64,000 nucleotides of DNA from Bradyrhizobium glycinis (GCF_016031655.1 NZ_JACCHQ010000008.1:186001-250000); one strand, 5' to 3'; counted from the stretch's first letter, positions 28,041 through 37,978 are shown. Numbers and translations are program-made. Notes: generated by a model from the sequence alone, not told the origin.

Positions 28041-28631
28041 ATGCCCAAGCACTCGCTCAAAGACGCCATCCTCGACGCCGGCCTCAAGGTCATGTTCCGG
28101 ACCGGCTATCACGGTACCAGCGTGCGCGATGTGACCGCCGCGGCGGGCGCGCCGCAGGGCTCCTTCACCAATCATTTTCACTCCAAGGAAGCGTTCGCTT
28201 CGGAGGTGCTCAATCGATATTTCGAGATCACGAAGGGATTGGTCGCGGAGGCGCTTGAAGACGCTTCACTGACACCGCGGGCGCGGCTCAAACGCTATCT
28301 CGACATCATCACCGGCCGGCTCGAAGCCGATGGCTACGGAAGAGGTTGCCTCATCGGTGATCTCAGCTTGGAAGCGACCGGCAGCAGCGAGGTGCTGCGC
28401 ACGCGCCTCGCCGAAATCTTTGCCGAGTGGCGCATGCCCTTCGCGGACTGCATCCGCGAGGCGCAGGAAAGCGGCGAGATCGATTCCGAATTCGAGCCCG
28501 GGGAGCTTGCCGACTTCCTGCTCGCGTCCTGGCAGGGCGCGATCCTGCGCATGAAGGTCGATCGCACGCCCAAGGCGCTCGAGCGATTCAAGACCATCGC
28601 ATTCAAGACTGTCTTCAAGGAGCCGACATGA
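28041..28631 (+). CDS. TetR-family regulator of the haloalkane dehalogenase cassette
   Basis: 196 residues. The N-terminal HTH near residues 10-55 (LKDAILDAGLKVMFRTGYHGTSVRDVTAAAGA...NHFHSKEAF) is the TetR type, with the ligand domain after it. No ribosome site lies before the ATG, in keeping with a leaderless start. The stop overlaps the next gene (ATGA). It is expected to repress its own operon through the palindrome 7 bases upstream and be released by an unknown ligand, perhaps a haloalkane or its product (inference). Confidence 0.88.
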   Translation: MPKHSLKDAILDAGLKVMFRTGYHGTSVRDVTAAAGAPQGSFTNHFHSKEAFASEVLNRYFEITKGLVAEALEDASLTPRARLKRYLDIITGRLEADGYGRGCLIGDLSLEATGSSEVLRTRLAEIFAEWRMPFADCIREAQESGEIDSEFEPGELADFLLASWQGAILRMKVDRTPKALERFKTIAFKTVFKEPT

Positions 28632-29533
28632 GCCAGCAAGCCAAGATCCAGATCCGCAGCGCCGCCGTGCTGGGAAGCACGATGGCTTATCGCGAGACGG
28701 GCGCGAAGGATGCGCCGGTCGCGCTCTTTCTCCACGGCAATCCGACGTCGTCCCATATCTGGCGAAACATCCTGCCGCTCGTCGCGCCGGTGGCGCATTG
28801 CATCGCGCCCGATCTCATTGGCTTCGGCCGGTCCGGCAAACCCGATATCGCCTATCGCTTCTTCGACCACGTCCGCTATCTCGACGCGTTGATCGAAGAT
28901 CTCGGCATCAATTCGGCCTATCTCGTTGCGCAGGATTGGGGCACGGCCCTGGCATTTCATCTCGCGGCGCGCCGGCCGACGTTCGTGCGCGGCCTCGCCT
29001 TCATGGAGTTCATCCGGCCGATGCCGACCTGGCAGGATTTCCACCAAACGGAAGCTGCGCGCGAAACTTTCCGGAAATTCAGGACGGAAGGCGAAGGAGA
29101 GGCCATGATCCTGGAGGCGAATGCCTTCGTCGAACGCGTGCTGCCTGTTGGCATCATGCGCAGTTTGAGCGAAGAGGAGATGGCGTCTTATCGCGAGCCT
29201 TTTCCGACGCCGGACAGCCGCCGTCCGGTTCTTGCATTCCCGCGTGAATTGCCGATCGCGGGCGAGCCCGCCGATGTCTATCAAGCGCTGCAATCGGCTC
29301 ATGCGTCGCTGAAAGCGTCCGCCTATCCGAAGCTGCTGTTCGCGGGCGAGCCGGGAGCCGTCGTCGCCCCCGAATTTGCCGAGACGTTCGCGGCCTCGCT
29401 GCAGCACTGCGCGCTCGTCAGCCTCGGGCCCGGCCGACATTACCTGCAGGAGGATCATCCGGATGCGATCGGCCGTTCCGTTGGCGGCTGGATCGCCGGC
29501 ATCGAAGCGGTGCGTCCACAACTTGCGGCCTGA
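28628..29533 (+). CDS. dbjA: Haloalkane dehalogenase, DbjA type, with shortened cap loop
   Basis: 301 residues. The triad is Asp103 (AQDWGTAL), Glu127 (FMEFIRP) and His271 (GRHYLQEDHPD). Halide-binding Asn is in HGNPTSS and Trp in QDWG. It hydrolyses haloalkanes to alcohol, halide and H+. From memory it is very close to B. japonicum DbjA (310 residues, D103/E127/H280) but lacks 9 residues after WQDFH, where DbjA has an extra cap-domain fragment. The His shift from 280 to 271 fits exactly. Its start overlaps the tetR stop. Confidence 0.9.
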   Translation: MSQQAKIQIRSAAVLGSTMAYRETGAKDAPVALFLHGNPTSSHIWRNILPLVAPVAHCIAPDLIGFGRSGKPDIAYRFFDHVRYLDALIEDLGINSAYLVAQDWGTALAFHLAARRPTFVRGLAFMEFIRPMPTWQDFHQTEAARETFRKFRTEGEGEAMILEANAFVERVLPVGIMRSLSEEEMASYREPFPTPDSRRPVLAFPRELPIAGEPADVYQALQSAHASLKASAYPKLLFAGEPGAVVAPEFAETFAASLQHCALVSLGPGRHYLQEDHPDAIGRSVGGWIAGIEAVRPQLAA

Positions 29534-29544
29534 AGGAGAGCGAG

Positions 29545-29974
29545 ATGTCGATTATCTGGTCCGACGATCTCGCCGGCATCGACTGGCAAGCTGTCCGAGC
29601 TCTATCGTATCGCCCCGCTCGGGAACAAGGCGCCGGCCGATCTCGCGCTCGTATTCGGCAACAGCATGTTTCGGGCTTTCGCCAGGGAAAATGGCCGCAT
29701 CGTGGGGGCGGGACGCGCGCTGGCCGATGGCCGCGACTGCGCCTATCTCTGTGATGTCGCAGTGCACCCGGACTGTCAGGGGCGGGGTCTCGGTCGCGAC
29801 GTGATCGAGCGTCTGCTTGCGCGTTGCCGCAGCCATCGCAAGATCATCCTCTACGCCGTGCCCGGCAAGGAAGGGTTTTACGAACGCCTGGGCTTCAGGC
29901 GGATGACCACGGCCATGGCGATCTTCGAGGATCAGGCCGGCGCCTATCGACGCGGCTATTTGACCGCGCCTTGA
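29545..29974 (+). pseudogene. GNAT acetyltransferase gene with N-terminal frameshift
   Basis: The first frame starts MSIIWSDDLAGIDWQ after a GGAGAGCGAG ribosome site. The sensible continuation, LSELYRIAPLGNK and then MFRAFARENGRIVGAGRALAD with the acetyl-CoA loop VHPDCQGRGLGRDV, lies in another frame. The break is at about 29588-29592, where GCTG replaces the expected GCGCTG (a two-base loss). The ATG at 29666 could still give a truncated 102-residue protein. It follows the dehalogenase by 11 bases. Confidence 0.72.
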
Positions 29975-30394
29975 GTGCGATCTGGACCCCGCGGCCTTTC
30001 GGCGCATCGGAAAACCGGGAGCTGGCCGCTCCGGTCGCCCTCTTTCAACAGGCAGGCGGGCCCCATAGATTGACGTCAGCTTAAGGCGTGACGGAACATT
30101 GTGCGGCCGAAATCATCAAAACTTCATGGCCCCTGCGCAGGATCGCCCGGAGATTCGCGCCAAGCCTTGCCGACGAAAGCGCCAAACCCTGCACCGGGAG
30201 CCGCAACCCTGCCTAAAATATTGAAGGCACGTGTTTTTGTTCGAATTGGCGAATTCCACTTCGGCCAAAAACGCGCTAGTGGAGGGGCAGGGGGCATGCG
30301 CGATTCCGGCGCCGGCGGCGCGGATTCGTTGAATGCCTGCGCGTCCGCCTGTCCGCCGGCCACCCTGGCCGCTGAAGCGTTGTTCGAGGTCTAG
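29975..30394. other. Intergenic region without a supported gene
   Basis: About 420 bases between the dehalogenase cassette and the next membrane protein. It has a lower-GC patch near 30210-30270 (AAAATATTGAAGGCACG), which may hold the promoter of the gene at 30395. Frames on both strands lack ribosome sites and coding character. Confidence 0.45.
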
Positions 30395-31450
30395 ATGCTG
30401 GAAGCCATCCGCAGGGCGATGACGTTTCTGCGCCAGAAGCAAGTCCTGCATAAGCTTGGCGTTGTGATCAGCATCGCGGTCATCGGCATCGCTTGCTACG
30501 TGCTCTACCACATGCTGCGCGGCATCGATTTCAACGAGGTCCTCGAAGCGATCAAGAGCACCGAACCGAGCCAGATTGCGATGGCGGCGCTGTTCGTCAC
30601 TGCGGGCTATTTCACGCTGACCTTCTACGACCTCTTCGCCACGCGCGCGATCGGCCATGCCCATGTGCCCTATCGCATCAACGCGCTCGCGGCCTTCACC
30701 AGCTATTCGATCGGCCACAATGTCGGTGCCTCCGTCTTCACCGGCGGGGCGGTGCGCTACCGCATCTATTCGGCCTATGGGCTGAACGCGATCGACGTTG
30801 CAAAGATCTGCTTTCTCGCCGGCCTGACCTTCTGGCTGGGCAATGCCGCGGTGCTCGGCCTCGGCATCGCCTACCATCCGGAGGCGGCAGCCTCGATCGA
30901 CCAGCTGCCGGCCTGGCTGAACCGGACGCTGGCGCTGATGATCATCGCAGGCCTGATCGGCTACGTGGTCTGGGTCTGGAGCCAGCCGCGGGTGGTCGGC
31001 CGCGGCCCCTGGACCGTGGTGCTGCCGGGCGGCCCGCTGACGCTGCTCCAGATCGCGATCGGCATCGTCGATCTCGGCTTCTGCGCGCTGGCGATGTATG
31101 TGCTGGTCCCCGACGAGCCCAATCTCGGCTTCGTGGTGGTCGCGGTCATCTTCGTCTCGGCGACCCTGCTCGGCTTCGCCAGCCATTCGCCCGGAGGCCT
31201 GGGGGTGTTCGACGCCGCCATGCTGGTCGGCCTCTGGCAGATGGACCGCGAGGAGCTGCTGGGCGGCATGCTCCTGTTCCGCGTCCTCTATTATCTGTCT
31301 CCCTTCGTCTTATCTGTAATCTTGCTGACGTTTCGAGAAGTTATCATCGGCGCCCGATCGAAGCGCTTGCAACAGGCGGCGCTCAAGCTGGACCCCGGCC
31401 CGGCGCCTGAAGCCGCCTATGTGAGAGAGCGCAGCGACAGCGGCGCCTGA
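30395..31450 (+). CDS. Lysylphosphatidylglycerol-synthase-like integral membrane protein (UPF0104/LPG_synthase_TM)
   Basis: 351 residues with about eight membrane spans. Characteristic stretches are SYSIGHNVGASVFTGGAVRYRIYSAYGL, typical of the flippase half of MprF-like proteins, and GFASHSPGGLGVFDAAML. No aminoacyl-transferase domain is present, so it would be a stand-alone membrane component, perhaps a lipid flippase. It lies 46 bases before phoR on the same strand, which raises the possibility of a link to membrane remodelling under phosphate limitation (inference). Confidence 0.8.
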   Translation: MLEAIRRAMTFLRQKQVLHKLGVVISIAVIGIACYVLYHMLRGIDFNEVLEAIKSTEPSQIAMAALFVTAGYFTLTFYDLFATRAIGHAHVPYRINALAAFTSYSIGHNVGASVFTGGAVRYRIYSAYGLNAIDVAKICFLAGLTFWLGNAAVLGLGIAYHPEAAASIDQLPAWLNRTLALMIIAGLIGYVVWVWSQPRVVGRGPWTVVLPGGPLTLLQIAIGIVDLGFCALAMYVLVPDEPNLGFVVVAVIFVSATLLGFASHSPGGLGVFDAAMLVGLWQMDREELLGGMLLFRVLYYLSPFVLSVILLTFREVIIGARSKRLQQAALKLDPGPAPEAAYVRERSDSGA

Positions 31451-31496
31451 CCGGTGTCAGGTCCTTAAGGACAGTCCCCAGGAGAAGCCCGCCCCG

Positions 31497-32789
31497 ATGG
31501 CGATCGACGCCCCCTCTTCTCCCTCCGCCCAGCCCTGGTCCGACCGGCTGCGGCACTCGACCATCATCCTGATCGCCGCGGCGCTGGCGCTGTCCGTCGT
31601 GGTCTCGCTCGGCGAATTGTCGGCGCTGCACGCCGCAATCGTGTTCCTCTGCATCGCGGCGGCTGCCTTGATCCCGTGGCGGCTGCACGATCCCGCCACC
31701 TCCCGCGACGACGTCAGACGCATCAACCCGGTCGAGAGCGCGGCGGTGGCCGCGGTGGTCGCCGGCATGCCGGATCCGGCGGTGCTGCTCGACCGGGCCG
31801 GCCGCGTCATCCACCTCAACGCCGCGGCCGCCCAGCTCGCGCCGGCGCTGCGCAAGAACGAGCTCGCCCAGTTCGCGCTGCGCTCGCCGGAGATCATCAC
31901 CGCGCTGCGCGAGGCCATCGCGACCACCGAGCCGCGGCGCGCGACCTACCTCGATCATGTTCCGGTCGATCGCTGGATGGAGCTGATCATCACGCCGGTA
32001 CCGGTCCCGACCAGCTTCGGCGGCGCCGACAAATGCATGCTGATGACCTTCCACGACCAGACGCCGCTGCGCCGGGTCGAGGAGATGCGCGCCGACTTCG
32101 TCGCCAATGCCAGCCACGAGCTGCGCACGCCGCTGGCGGCGCTGTCGGGCTTCATCGATACGCTCCAGGGCCAGGCCAAGGACGATCCCAAGGCGCGCGA
32201 GCGCTTCCTCGGCATCATGCACAACCAGGCGACCCGCATGGCGCGCCTGATCGACGACCTCTTGTCGCTGTCGCGGGTCGAGCTGTCGGCCCATGTCCGG
32301 CCCGACACCCTGGTCGATCTCGTCCCGATCATCCGCCAGGTCGCCGATGGGCTCGAGCCGCTGGCGCGTGAGCGTCAGGTCGAGGTGGAAATCCACTTGC
32401 CGGAACCGCCGGTGATGATCGCGGGGGACCGCGAGGAGCTGCTCCGCCTGTTCGAGAACCTGATCGAGAACGCACTCAAATACGGCGCCTCCGGCGGGCG
32501 CGTCATCGTGTCGCTGACCTCGAGCGCTGCCGCTGACGGAACTCAGGAAATCCGGGTCATGGTCCGCGATTTCGGCCCGGGCATCGCGCCGGAGCACCTG
32601 CCGCGGCTGACCGAACGCTTCTACCGGGTCGACGTCGGCGACAGCCGCTCGCAAGGCGGCACCGGGCTCGGGTTATCGCTGGTGAAACATATTCTTAACC
32701 GTCATCGCGGCCGCCTTTTGATCGAAAGCGTGCCCAGGCAGGGTGCCACCTTCACCGCCTGTTTTCCCCAGACCAAGACTCCGGCTTGA
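31497..32789 (+). CDS. phoR: Phosphate-regulon sensor histidine kinase PhoR
   Basis: 430 residues. Two membrane helices span residues 20-62, a PAS-like segment follows ([20 protein letters not shown]), and the H-box [14 protein letters not shown] has phospho-acceptor His207. The N-box is [10 protein letters not shown] and the G-boxes are [11 protein letters not shown] and [12 protein letters not shown]. It phosphorylates PhoB under low phosphate and is held off by the Pst transporter with PhoU. It lies directly before pstS, which has its own Pho box. Confidence 0.92.
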   Translation: MAIDAPSSPSAQPWSDRLRHSTIILIAAALALSVVVSLGELSALHAAIVFLCIAAAALIPWRLHDPATSRDDVRRINPVESAAVAAVVAGMPDPAVLLDRAGRVIHLNAAAAQLAPALRKNELAQFALRSPEIITALREAIATTEPRRATYLDHVPVDRWMELIITPVPVPTSFGGADKCMLMTFHDQTPLRRVEEMRADFVANASHELRTPLAALSGFIDTLQGQAKDDPKARERFLGIMHNQATRMARLIDDLLSLSRVELSAHVRPDTLVDLVPIIRQVADGLEPLARERQVEVEIHLPEPPVMIAGDREELLRLFENLIENALKYGASGGRVIVSLTSSAAADGTQEIRVMVRDFGPGIAPEHLPRLTERFYRVDVGDSRSQGGTGLGLSLVKHILNRHRGRLLIESVPRQGATFTACFPQTKTPA

Positions 32790-32820
32790 TCGGAAATACA
32801 AGCAATTTCAATTGCTGAGT

Positions 32821-32838
32821 CCGTCATCCAACTGTCAT
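32821..32838 (+). promoter_or_regulatory. Pho box (PhoB-binding site) of the pst operon
   Basis: Two direct 7-mers, CCGTCAT and CTGTCAT, separated by 4 bases (CCAA), only one mismatch from the CTGTCA(T/C)-N4-CTGTCA(T/C) consensus. The site lies 100 bases before pstS. It places pstSCAB-phoU-phoB under PhoB control. Confidence 0.85.
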
Positions 32839-32937
32839 GAAACCTTCGTAAAAGCACAGCCGACCGCTCCTAAAGGGGCGGCGCGGGGAGCGCGATCGGG
32901 CGCGGATGGCGCTTCGCTCCCCTGTATGGAGACCAGC

Positions 32938-33951
32938 ATGAATTTCCTCAAAACCATGGTCGCTGCCGGCTTGGTCGCCGCATCGACGACGGTAGCCTTT
33001 GCGGCCGACATCACCGGTGCCGGCGCGACGTTCCCGTTCCCGATCTATTCGAAGTGGGCCGACGCCTACAAAAAGGAGACCGGCAACGGTCTGAACTATC
33101 AGTCGATCGGCTCCGGCGGCGGCATCAAGCAGATCCAGGCCAAGACCGTGACCTTCGGCGCCAGCGACGCGCCGCTCAAGGCCGAGCAGCTCGAGAAGGA
33201 CGGCCTCGTCCAGTGGCCGATGGTGATGGGTGCCATCGTCCCGGTCGTCAACCTCGAGGGCGTGAAGCCGGGCGAGCTGGTGTTCGACGGCGAGACCCTC
33301 GCCAACATCTATCTCGGTAAGATCACCAAGTGGGACGATGCCGCGATCAAGAAGCTCAATCCGAACGCGAAGCTGCCCTCGGAGGCCATCACCGTGGTCC
33401 GTCGTTCGGACGGTTCGGGCACCACCTTCAACTTCACCAACTACCTCTCCAAGGCTAGCGCGGACTGGAAGAGCAAGGTCGGCGAGGGCACCGCGGTCGA
33501 GTGGCCGGTCGGCGTCGGCGCCAAGGGCAACGAGGGCGTGTCCGGCAACATCAGCCAGACCAAGAACTCGATCGGCTATGTCGAGTATGCCTATGCCAAG
33601 CAGAACAAGCTGACCCACACCGGTCTCATCAACAAGGCCGGCAAGCCGGTGCAGCCGACCGTCGAAGCCTTCCAGGCGGCCGCTTCCAACGCTGACTGGT
33701 CAAAGGCGCCCGGCTACTACGTCATCCTGACCGATCAGCCCGGCGACAAGTCCTGGCCGATCACGGCGGCGACCTTCATCCTCATGCACAAGTCCGCCAC
33801 CGACAAGGCGGCCTCGCAGGAAGCCATCAAGTTCTTCCGCTGGGCCTTCAAGAATGGCGGCAAGATGGCTGAGGAGCTCGATTATATCCCGATGCCGGAC
33901 AGCGTCGTCCAGCAGATCGAGAAGACCTGGGCTGCCGAGATCAAGAGCTAA
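32938..33951 (+). CDS. pstS: Periplasmic phosphate-binding protein PstS
   Basis: 337 residues from ATG 32938 ([16 protein letters not shown]), chosen for the GGAG six bases upstream; an ATG at 32926 is in frame. Signal peptide cleavage is expected after VAFA. Phosphate-site stretches are [36 protein letters not shown] and [16 protein letters not shown]. It delivers phosphate to PstCA. Confidence 0.95.
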   Translation: MNFLKTMVAAGLVAASTTVAFAADITGAGATFPFPIYSKWADAYKKETGNGLNYQSIGSGGGIKQIQAKTVTFGASDAPLKAEQLEKDGLVQWPMVMGAIVPVVNLEGVKPGELVFDGETLANIYLGKITKWDDAAIKKLNPNAKLPSEAITVVRRSDGSGTTFNFTNYLSKASADWKSKVGEGTAVEWPVGVGAKGNEGVSGNISQTKNSIGYVEYAYAKQNKLTHTGLINKAGKPVQPTVEAFQAAASNADWSKAPGYYVILTDQPGDKSWPITAATFILMHKSATDKAASQEAIKFFRWAFKNGGKMAEELDYIPMPDSVVQQIEKTWAAEIKS

Positions 33952-33997
33952 GGCGCCATCTGTCCCGGATGCGGTTCCGGGATGCTGTAAGATCTCC

Positions 33998-34029
33998 GCT
34001 CCGGATCGGCCTCCTGCCGTATCCGGAGC
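33998..34029 (+). terminator. Hairpin in the pstS-pstC gap (likely attenuating/processing element)
   Basis: Perfect 9-bp arms GCTCCGGAT and ATCCGGAGC with a 14-base loop and no T-run. Such hairpins after binding-protein genes usually keep pstS mRNA more abundant than the downstream permease genes. Confidence 0.6.
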
Positions 34030-34075
34030 GCGCCACCAACAACAAGCGTAAATAGCACGGGTACAGGGGATCGGC

Positions 34076-35074
34076 GTGGCTGAGATGGCTGTCGAGAGCA
34101 ATGTGATTGATGCTGCCGGTCCATATGATCGCGCCAAGGCTTTGAGCGCGTTCAAGCTCGGCGACGTCACCTTCTACTGGATCACGCGGTTGTCCGCGAT
34201 CTCGGTGCTGCTGATCCTCGGCGGCATCATCATCTCGCTGGTCGTGGGTGCATTCCCGGCGATCAAGGAATACGGCATCTCCTTCCTGTGGACGCAGCGC
34301 TGGGCGCCCTCCGCCGATCCGCCGGTGCTCGGCGCGCTCGGGCCGATGTACGGCACGCTCGTCACCTCCTTCATCGCGATGCTGATCGCCATTCCCGTCG
34401 GTCTCGGCATTGCGATCTTCCTCACCGAGCTCTGTCCGCAATGGCTGCGCCGCCCGATCGGCATGGCGGTCGAGCTGCTCGCCGGAATCCCATCGATCAT
34501 CTACGGCATGTGGGGCTTCTTCGTGCTCGGCCCGTTCCTGGCCAACACCTTCCAGCCCTTCATGATCAGGGTGTTCGACGGCGTTCCCGTGCTGGGCGCG
34601 ATCTTCGCAGGCCCCCCGTCCTATCTCAGCCTGTTCAACGCCGCCCTGATCCTCGCCATCATGGTGCTGCCCTTCATCACCTCGATCTCGGTCGACGTGT
34701 TCAAGACGGTGCCGCCGGTGCTGAAGGAAGCCGCCTACGGCGTCGGCTGCACCACCTGGGAGGTCGTCCGCAGCGTCGTGATCCCCTACACCCGCGTCGG
34801 CATCATCGGCGGCGTCATGCTGGCGCTGGGCCGCGCGCTCGGCGAGACCATGGCGGTGACCTTCATCATCGGCAACTCGTTCCGGATCTCCTCGTCGATC
34901 TTCGCGCCGGGCACGACGATCTCGGCGGCGATCGCATCCGAGTTCGCCGAGAGCGACGGACTGCACCAGTCCGGCCTGATCCTGCTCGGCCTCCTGCTGT
35001 TCGTGCTGACGTTCTTCGTGCTCGCGGCCGCGCGGCTGATGCTGCTGCGTCTGGAAATGAAGGCGGGGAAGTGA
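34076..35074 (+). CDS. pstC: Phosphate ABC transporter permease PstC
   Basis: 332 residues from a GTG start. About six membrane helices, with the permease loop [23 protein letters not shown] (EAA motif) and the PstC hallmark [15 protein letters not shown] long N-terminal cytoplasmic extension precedes helix 1. One base separates it from pstA. Confidence 0.94.
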   Translation: MAEMAVESNVIDAAGPYDRAKALSAFKLGDVTFYWITRLSAISVLLILGGIIISLVVGAFPAIKEYGISFLWTQRWAPSADPPVLGALGPMYGTLVTSFIAMLIAIPVGLGIAIFLTELCPQWLRRPIGMAVELLAGIPSIIYGMWGFFVLGPFLANTFQPFMIRVFDGVPVLGAIFAGPPSYLSLFNAALILAIMVLPFITSISVDVFKTVPPVLKEAAYGVGCTTWEVVRSVVIPYTRVGIIGGVMLALGRALGETMAVTFIIGNSFRISSSIFAPGTTISAAIASEFAESDGLHQSGLILLGLLLFVLTFFVLAAARLMLLRLEMKAGK

Positions 35075-35075
35075 C

Positions 35076-35921
35076 ATGAATCCGATCTATTCACGCCGCC
35101 GCCGCAAGGACATCGTGATCCGCGGACTCTGCATTGCCGCCGCCGCCTTCGGCGTCACCTGGCTCGCACTGATCCTGATCACGCTGCTCTACAACGGCCT
35201 GTCCGGCCTCAACCTGCAGGTGTTCACCGAGAACACGCCGCCGCCCGGCTCGACCGAGGGCGGCCTGCTCAACGCCATCGTCGGCTCGCTGATCATGACC
35301 GTGCTCGGCGTCGGCATCGGCGCCCCGCTCGGGCTGTTCGCCGGCACCTATCTCGCCGAGTACGGCCGCAACGATAAGCTGACCTCGGTGATCCGGTTCA
35401 TCAACGACATCCTCCTGTCGGCGCCCTCGATCATCATCGGCCTCTTCATCTATGGCGCGGTGGTGGTGCCGATGCGCGGCTTCTCGGCGATCGCGGGCAG
35501 CCTCGCGCTCGCCGTCATCGTGATCCCGGTTGTCGTGCGCACCACCGAGGACATGCTGCTGCTGGTGCCGAATCCGCTGCGCGAAGCCGCCAGCGCACTG
35601 GGCTTGCCGCGCTCGCTGGTGATCAAGCGGATCGCCTATCGTGCCGCGCGCTCCGGCCTCATCACCGGCGTGCTGCTCGCTACCGCACGTGTCGCCGGCG
35701 AGACCGCGCCGCTGCTGTTCACCGCGCTGTCGAACCAATTCTTCAGCCTCAGCCTGAACAAGACGATGGCCAACCTGCCGGTCACGATCAACAACTTCGT
35801 GCAGAGCCCCTACGCCTACTGGAAGCAGCTCGCCTGGAGCGGCGCGCTGCTGATCACCCTGACCGTGCTTGCCCTGAACATTGGCGCGCGCATCCTTGGC
35901 GCCGAGAGGACTGCAAAATGA
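35076..35921 (+). CDS. pstA: Phosphate ABC transporter permease PstA
   Basis: 281 residues with six membrane spans. The EAA loop is [18 protein letters not shown], and the family stretch [17 protein letters not shown] is present. Its stop overlaps the ATG of pstB by 4 bases. It forms the channel with PstC. Confidence 0.94.
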   Translation: MNPIYSRRRRKDIVIRGLCIAAAAFGVTWLALILITLLYNGLSGLNLQVFTENTPPPGSTEGGLLNAIVGSLIMTVLGVGIGAPLGLFAGTYLAEYGRNDKLTSVIRFINDILLSAPSIIIGLFIYGAVVVPMRGFSAIAGSLALAVIVIPVVVRTTEDMLLLVPNPLREAASALGLPRSLVIKRIAYRAARSGLITGVLLATARVAGETAPLLFTALSNQFFSLSLNKTMANLPVTINNFVQSPYAYWKQLAWSGALLITLTVLALNIGARILGAERTAK

Positions 35922-36739
35922 GTGAAATGTCTGTTTCCGTCAGCGCGCCGACCGTTCATCCCGGCTCGCAGCCGCTGCCCGAGGCGCCGGCCAAGGTCAC
36001 CGCACGCAACCTGAATTTCTACTACGGTGAGCACCACGCGCTGAAGAACATCAATCTGACGCTCGGCACCAATCGTGTCACGGCGTTCATCGGCCCGTCG
36101 GGCTGCGGCAAGTCGACCCTGCTGCGCATCTTCAACCGGATGTACGATCTCTATCCGGGCCAGCGGGCCACCGGCCAGCTGCTGCTCGACCAGACCAACA
36201 TCCTCGACCCCAAGCTGGACCTCAACCTGCTGCGCGCCCGCGTCGGCATGGTGTTCCAGAAGCCGACGCCATTCCCGATGACGATCTACGAGAACATCGC
36301 CTTCGGCATTCGTCTCTATGAGAAGATCTCGAAGTCCGAGATGGACGACCGCGTCGAGAAGGCGCTGCGCGGCGGCGCGCTGTGGAACGAGGTCAAGGAC
36401 AAGCTCAATGCCTCCGGCCTGTCGCTCTCCGGCGGCCAGCAGCAGCGCCTCTGCATCGCCCGCACCGTCGCGGTGCGGCCCGAGGTGATCCTGTTCGACG
36501 AGCCCTGCTCGGCGCTCGACCCGATCTCGACCGCCAAGGTCGAGGAGCTGATCCAGGAATTGTCCGAGAACTACACGATCGCGATCGTCACCCACAACAT
36601 GCAGCAGGCGGCGCGCGTCTCCGACAAGACCGCCTTCATGTATCTCGGCGAGTTGATCGAGTTCGACGATACCAGCAAGATCTTCACGTCGCCGAGCGAT
36701 CGGCGCACGCAGGATTACATCACCGGCCGGTTCGGCTGA
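35918..36739 (+). CDS. pstB: Phosphate ABC transporter ATPase PstB
   Basis: 273 residues. Walker A is GPSGCGKST (59-67), the signature [17 protein letters not shown] and Walker [19 protein letters not shown], the last diagnostic of PstB. An N-terminal extension of about 25 residues precedes the core. It powers PstCA and relays status to PhoR through PhoU. Confidence 0.95.
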   Translation: MSEMSVSVSAPTVHPGSQPLPEAPAKVTARNLNFYYGEHHALKNINLTLGTNRVTAFIGPSGCGKSTLLRIFNRMYDLYPGQRATGQLLLDQTNILDPKLDLNLLRARVGMVFQKPTPFPMTIYENIAFGIRLYEKISKSEMDDRVEKALRGGALWNEVKDKLNASGLSLSGGQQQRLCIARTVAVRPEVILFDEPCSALDPISTAKVEELIQELSENYTIAIVTHNMQQAARVSDKTAFMYLGELIEFDDTSKIFTSPSDRRTQDYITGRFG

Positions 36740-36750
36740 GGAGACGGAAC

Positions 36751-37221
36751 ATGGGTTCTGAACATACCGTAAAGGCCTTCGACAGCGACCTTCAGGAGCT
36801 CACCCGCCTGGTCGCCGAGATGGGCGGCATCGCCGAGCGCATGATCGTCGATTCCGTCGACGCGCTGATCCGCCGCGACGTCGCGCTCGGCCAGCGCGTC
36901 GTCACCACCGACGGCGAGCTCGACGCGCTGCAGAAGCGCATCGAGGAGCGCGCGGTGCTCACCATCGCCCGCCGCCAGCCGATGGCCGTCGACCTGCGCG
37001 AGATCGTCGGCGCGATGCGCGTTGCGACCGATCTCGAGCGCATCGGCGATCTCGCCAAGAACATGGGCAAGCGCGTCGCAGCGCTGGAGACGGATTTCCA
37101 TCCGCTCAAGCTGTTCCGCGGCCTGGAACACATGACCGACCTCGTGCAGCAGCAGGTCAAGTCGGTGCTGGACGCCTATGCCGCGCACGGCCACGACGGT
37201 GCCAAATACCTGACGACTTAA
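36751..37221 (+). CDS. phoU: PhoU, truncated to the first helical bundle
   Basis: 156 residues, while PhoU proteins are normally about 220-240. Residues 1-140 match the first half well (MGSEHTVKAFDSDLQELTRL, with RRQPMAVDLREIVGAMRVATDLERIGDLAKN as the metal/PstB-contact repeat). After VLDAYAAH the reading ends with GHDGAKYLTT and a stop. The second three-helix bundle, with its own E...R..D..AKN repeat, is absent. PhoB starts only 14 bases later, so the missing part is not found out of frame. PhoU normally couples PstB to PhoR. Confidence 0.85.
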   Translation: MGSEHTVKAFDSDLQELTRLVAEMGGIAERMIVDSVDALIRRDVALGQRVVTTDGELDALQKRIEERAVLTIARRQPMAVDLREIVGAMRVATDLERIGDLAKNMGKRVAALETDFHPLKLFRGLEHMTDLVQQQVKSVLDAYAAHGHDGAKYLTT

Positions 37222-37235
37222 GGAGCTACGACCAC

Positions 37236-37943
37236 ATGGGCGCACGCATTATGGTGGTTGAGGACGAGGAAGCTCTCACCGAGCTACTCCGCTACAACCT
37301 CGAAGGCGACGGCTATGACGTCGAGACGGTGATGCGCGGCGATGACGCCGACACCCGCCTCAAGGAGCACATTCCCGATCTGATTGTGCTCGACTGGATG
37401 CTGCCGGGCCTGTCAGGCATCGAGCTGTGCCGGCGGCTTCGGACCCGCCCCGAGACCAAGCAGCTGCCGATCATCATGCTCACCGCGCGCGGCGAGGAGA
37501 GCGAGCGGGTGCGCGGGCTTGCCACCGGCGCCGATGATTACATCGTCAAGCCGTTCTCGGTGCCGGAGCTGCTCGCGCGTGTGAAGGGGCTGCTCAGGCG
37601 CGCGAGCCCCGAGCGCCTCGCCACCGTGCTCGCCTATGGCGATATCGAGCTCGACCGCGACAAGCGCCGCGTGGCGCGATCGGGCCGGCCGATCGATCTC
37701 GGCCCGACCGAATATCGCCTGCTGGAGTTCTTCCTGGAGCATCCCGGCCGCGTGTTCTCGCGCGAGCAGCTGCTCGACAGCGTGTGGGGCCGCGACATCT
37801 ACATCGACGAGCGCACCGTCGACGTCCATATCGGCCGCCTGCGCAAGCTGCTCAATCTCGGCCGCGAGCAGGATCCGATCCGAACCGTCCGCGGCGCCGG
37901 CTACGCGCTGGACGATCGTTTCGCGAAGGCTGAGCAGACGTAA
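37236..37943 (+). CDS. phoB: Phosphate-regulon response regulator PhoB
   Basis: 235 residues. The receiver domain has phospho-acceptor Asp53 (IVLDWMLPG), acidic E9/D10 and the Lys of DDYIVKPFS. The OmpR-type winged helix from about 130 includes LGPTEYRLLEFFLEHPGRVFSREQLLD and the recognition helix RTVDVHIGRLRK. It binds Pho boxes such as the one at 32821. Confidence 0.95.
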   Translation: MGARIMVVEDEEALTELLRYNLEGDGYDVETVMRGDDADTRLKEHIPDLIVLDWMLPGLSGIELCRRLRTRPETKQLPIIMLTARGEESERVRGLATGADDYIVKPFSVPELLARVKGLLRRASPERLATVLAYGDIELDRDKRRVARSGRPIDLGPTEYRLLEFFLEHPGRVFSREQLLDSVWGRDIYIDERTVDVHIGRLRKLLNLGREQDPIRTVRGAGYALDDRFAKAEQT

Positions 37944-37978
37944 GCTGGTCTAGCGAGCCGCGGCAACAATCTCGGCCG

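Noticed and set aside
30101..30394. Possible 97-codon gene before the LPG-synthase-like protein
   Set aside because: No ribosome site and low-complexity composition. The frame simply ends next to the true ATG at 30395.
32926..32937. Alternative ATG for pstS four codons upstream
   Set aside because: The GGAG ribosome site overlaps this ATG and is correctly spaced only for the ATG at 32938.
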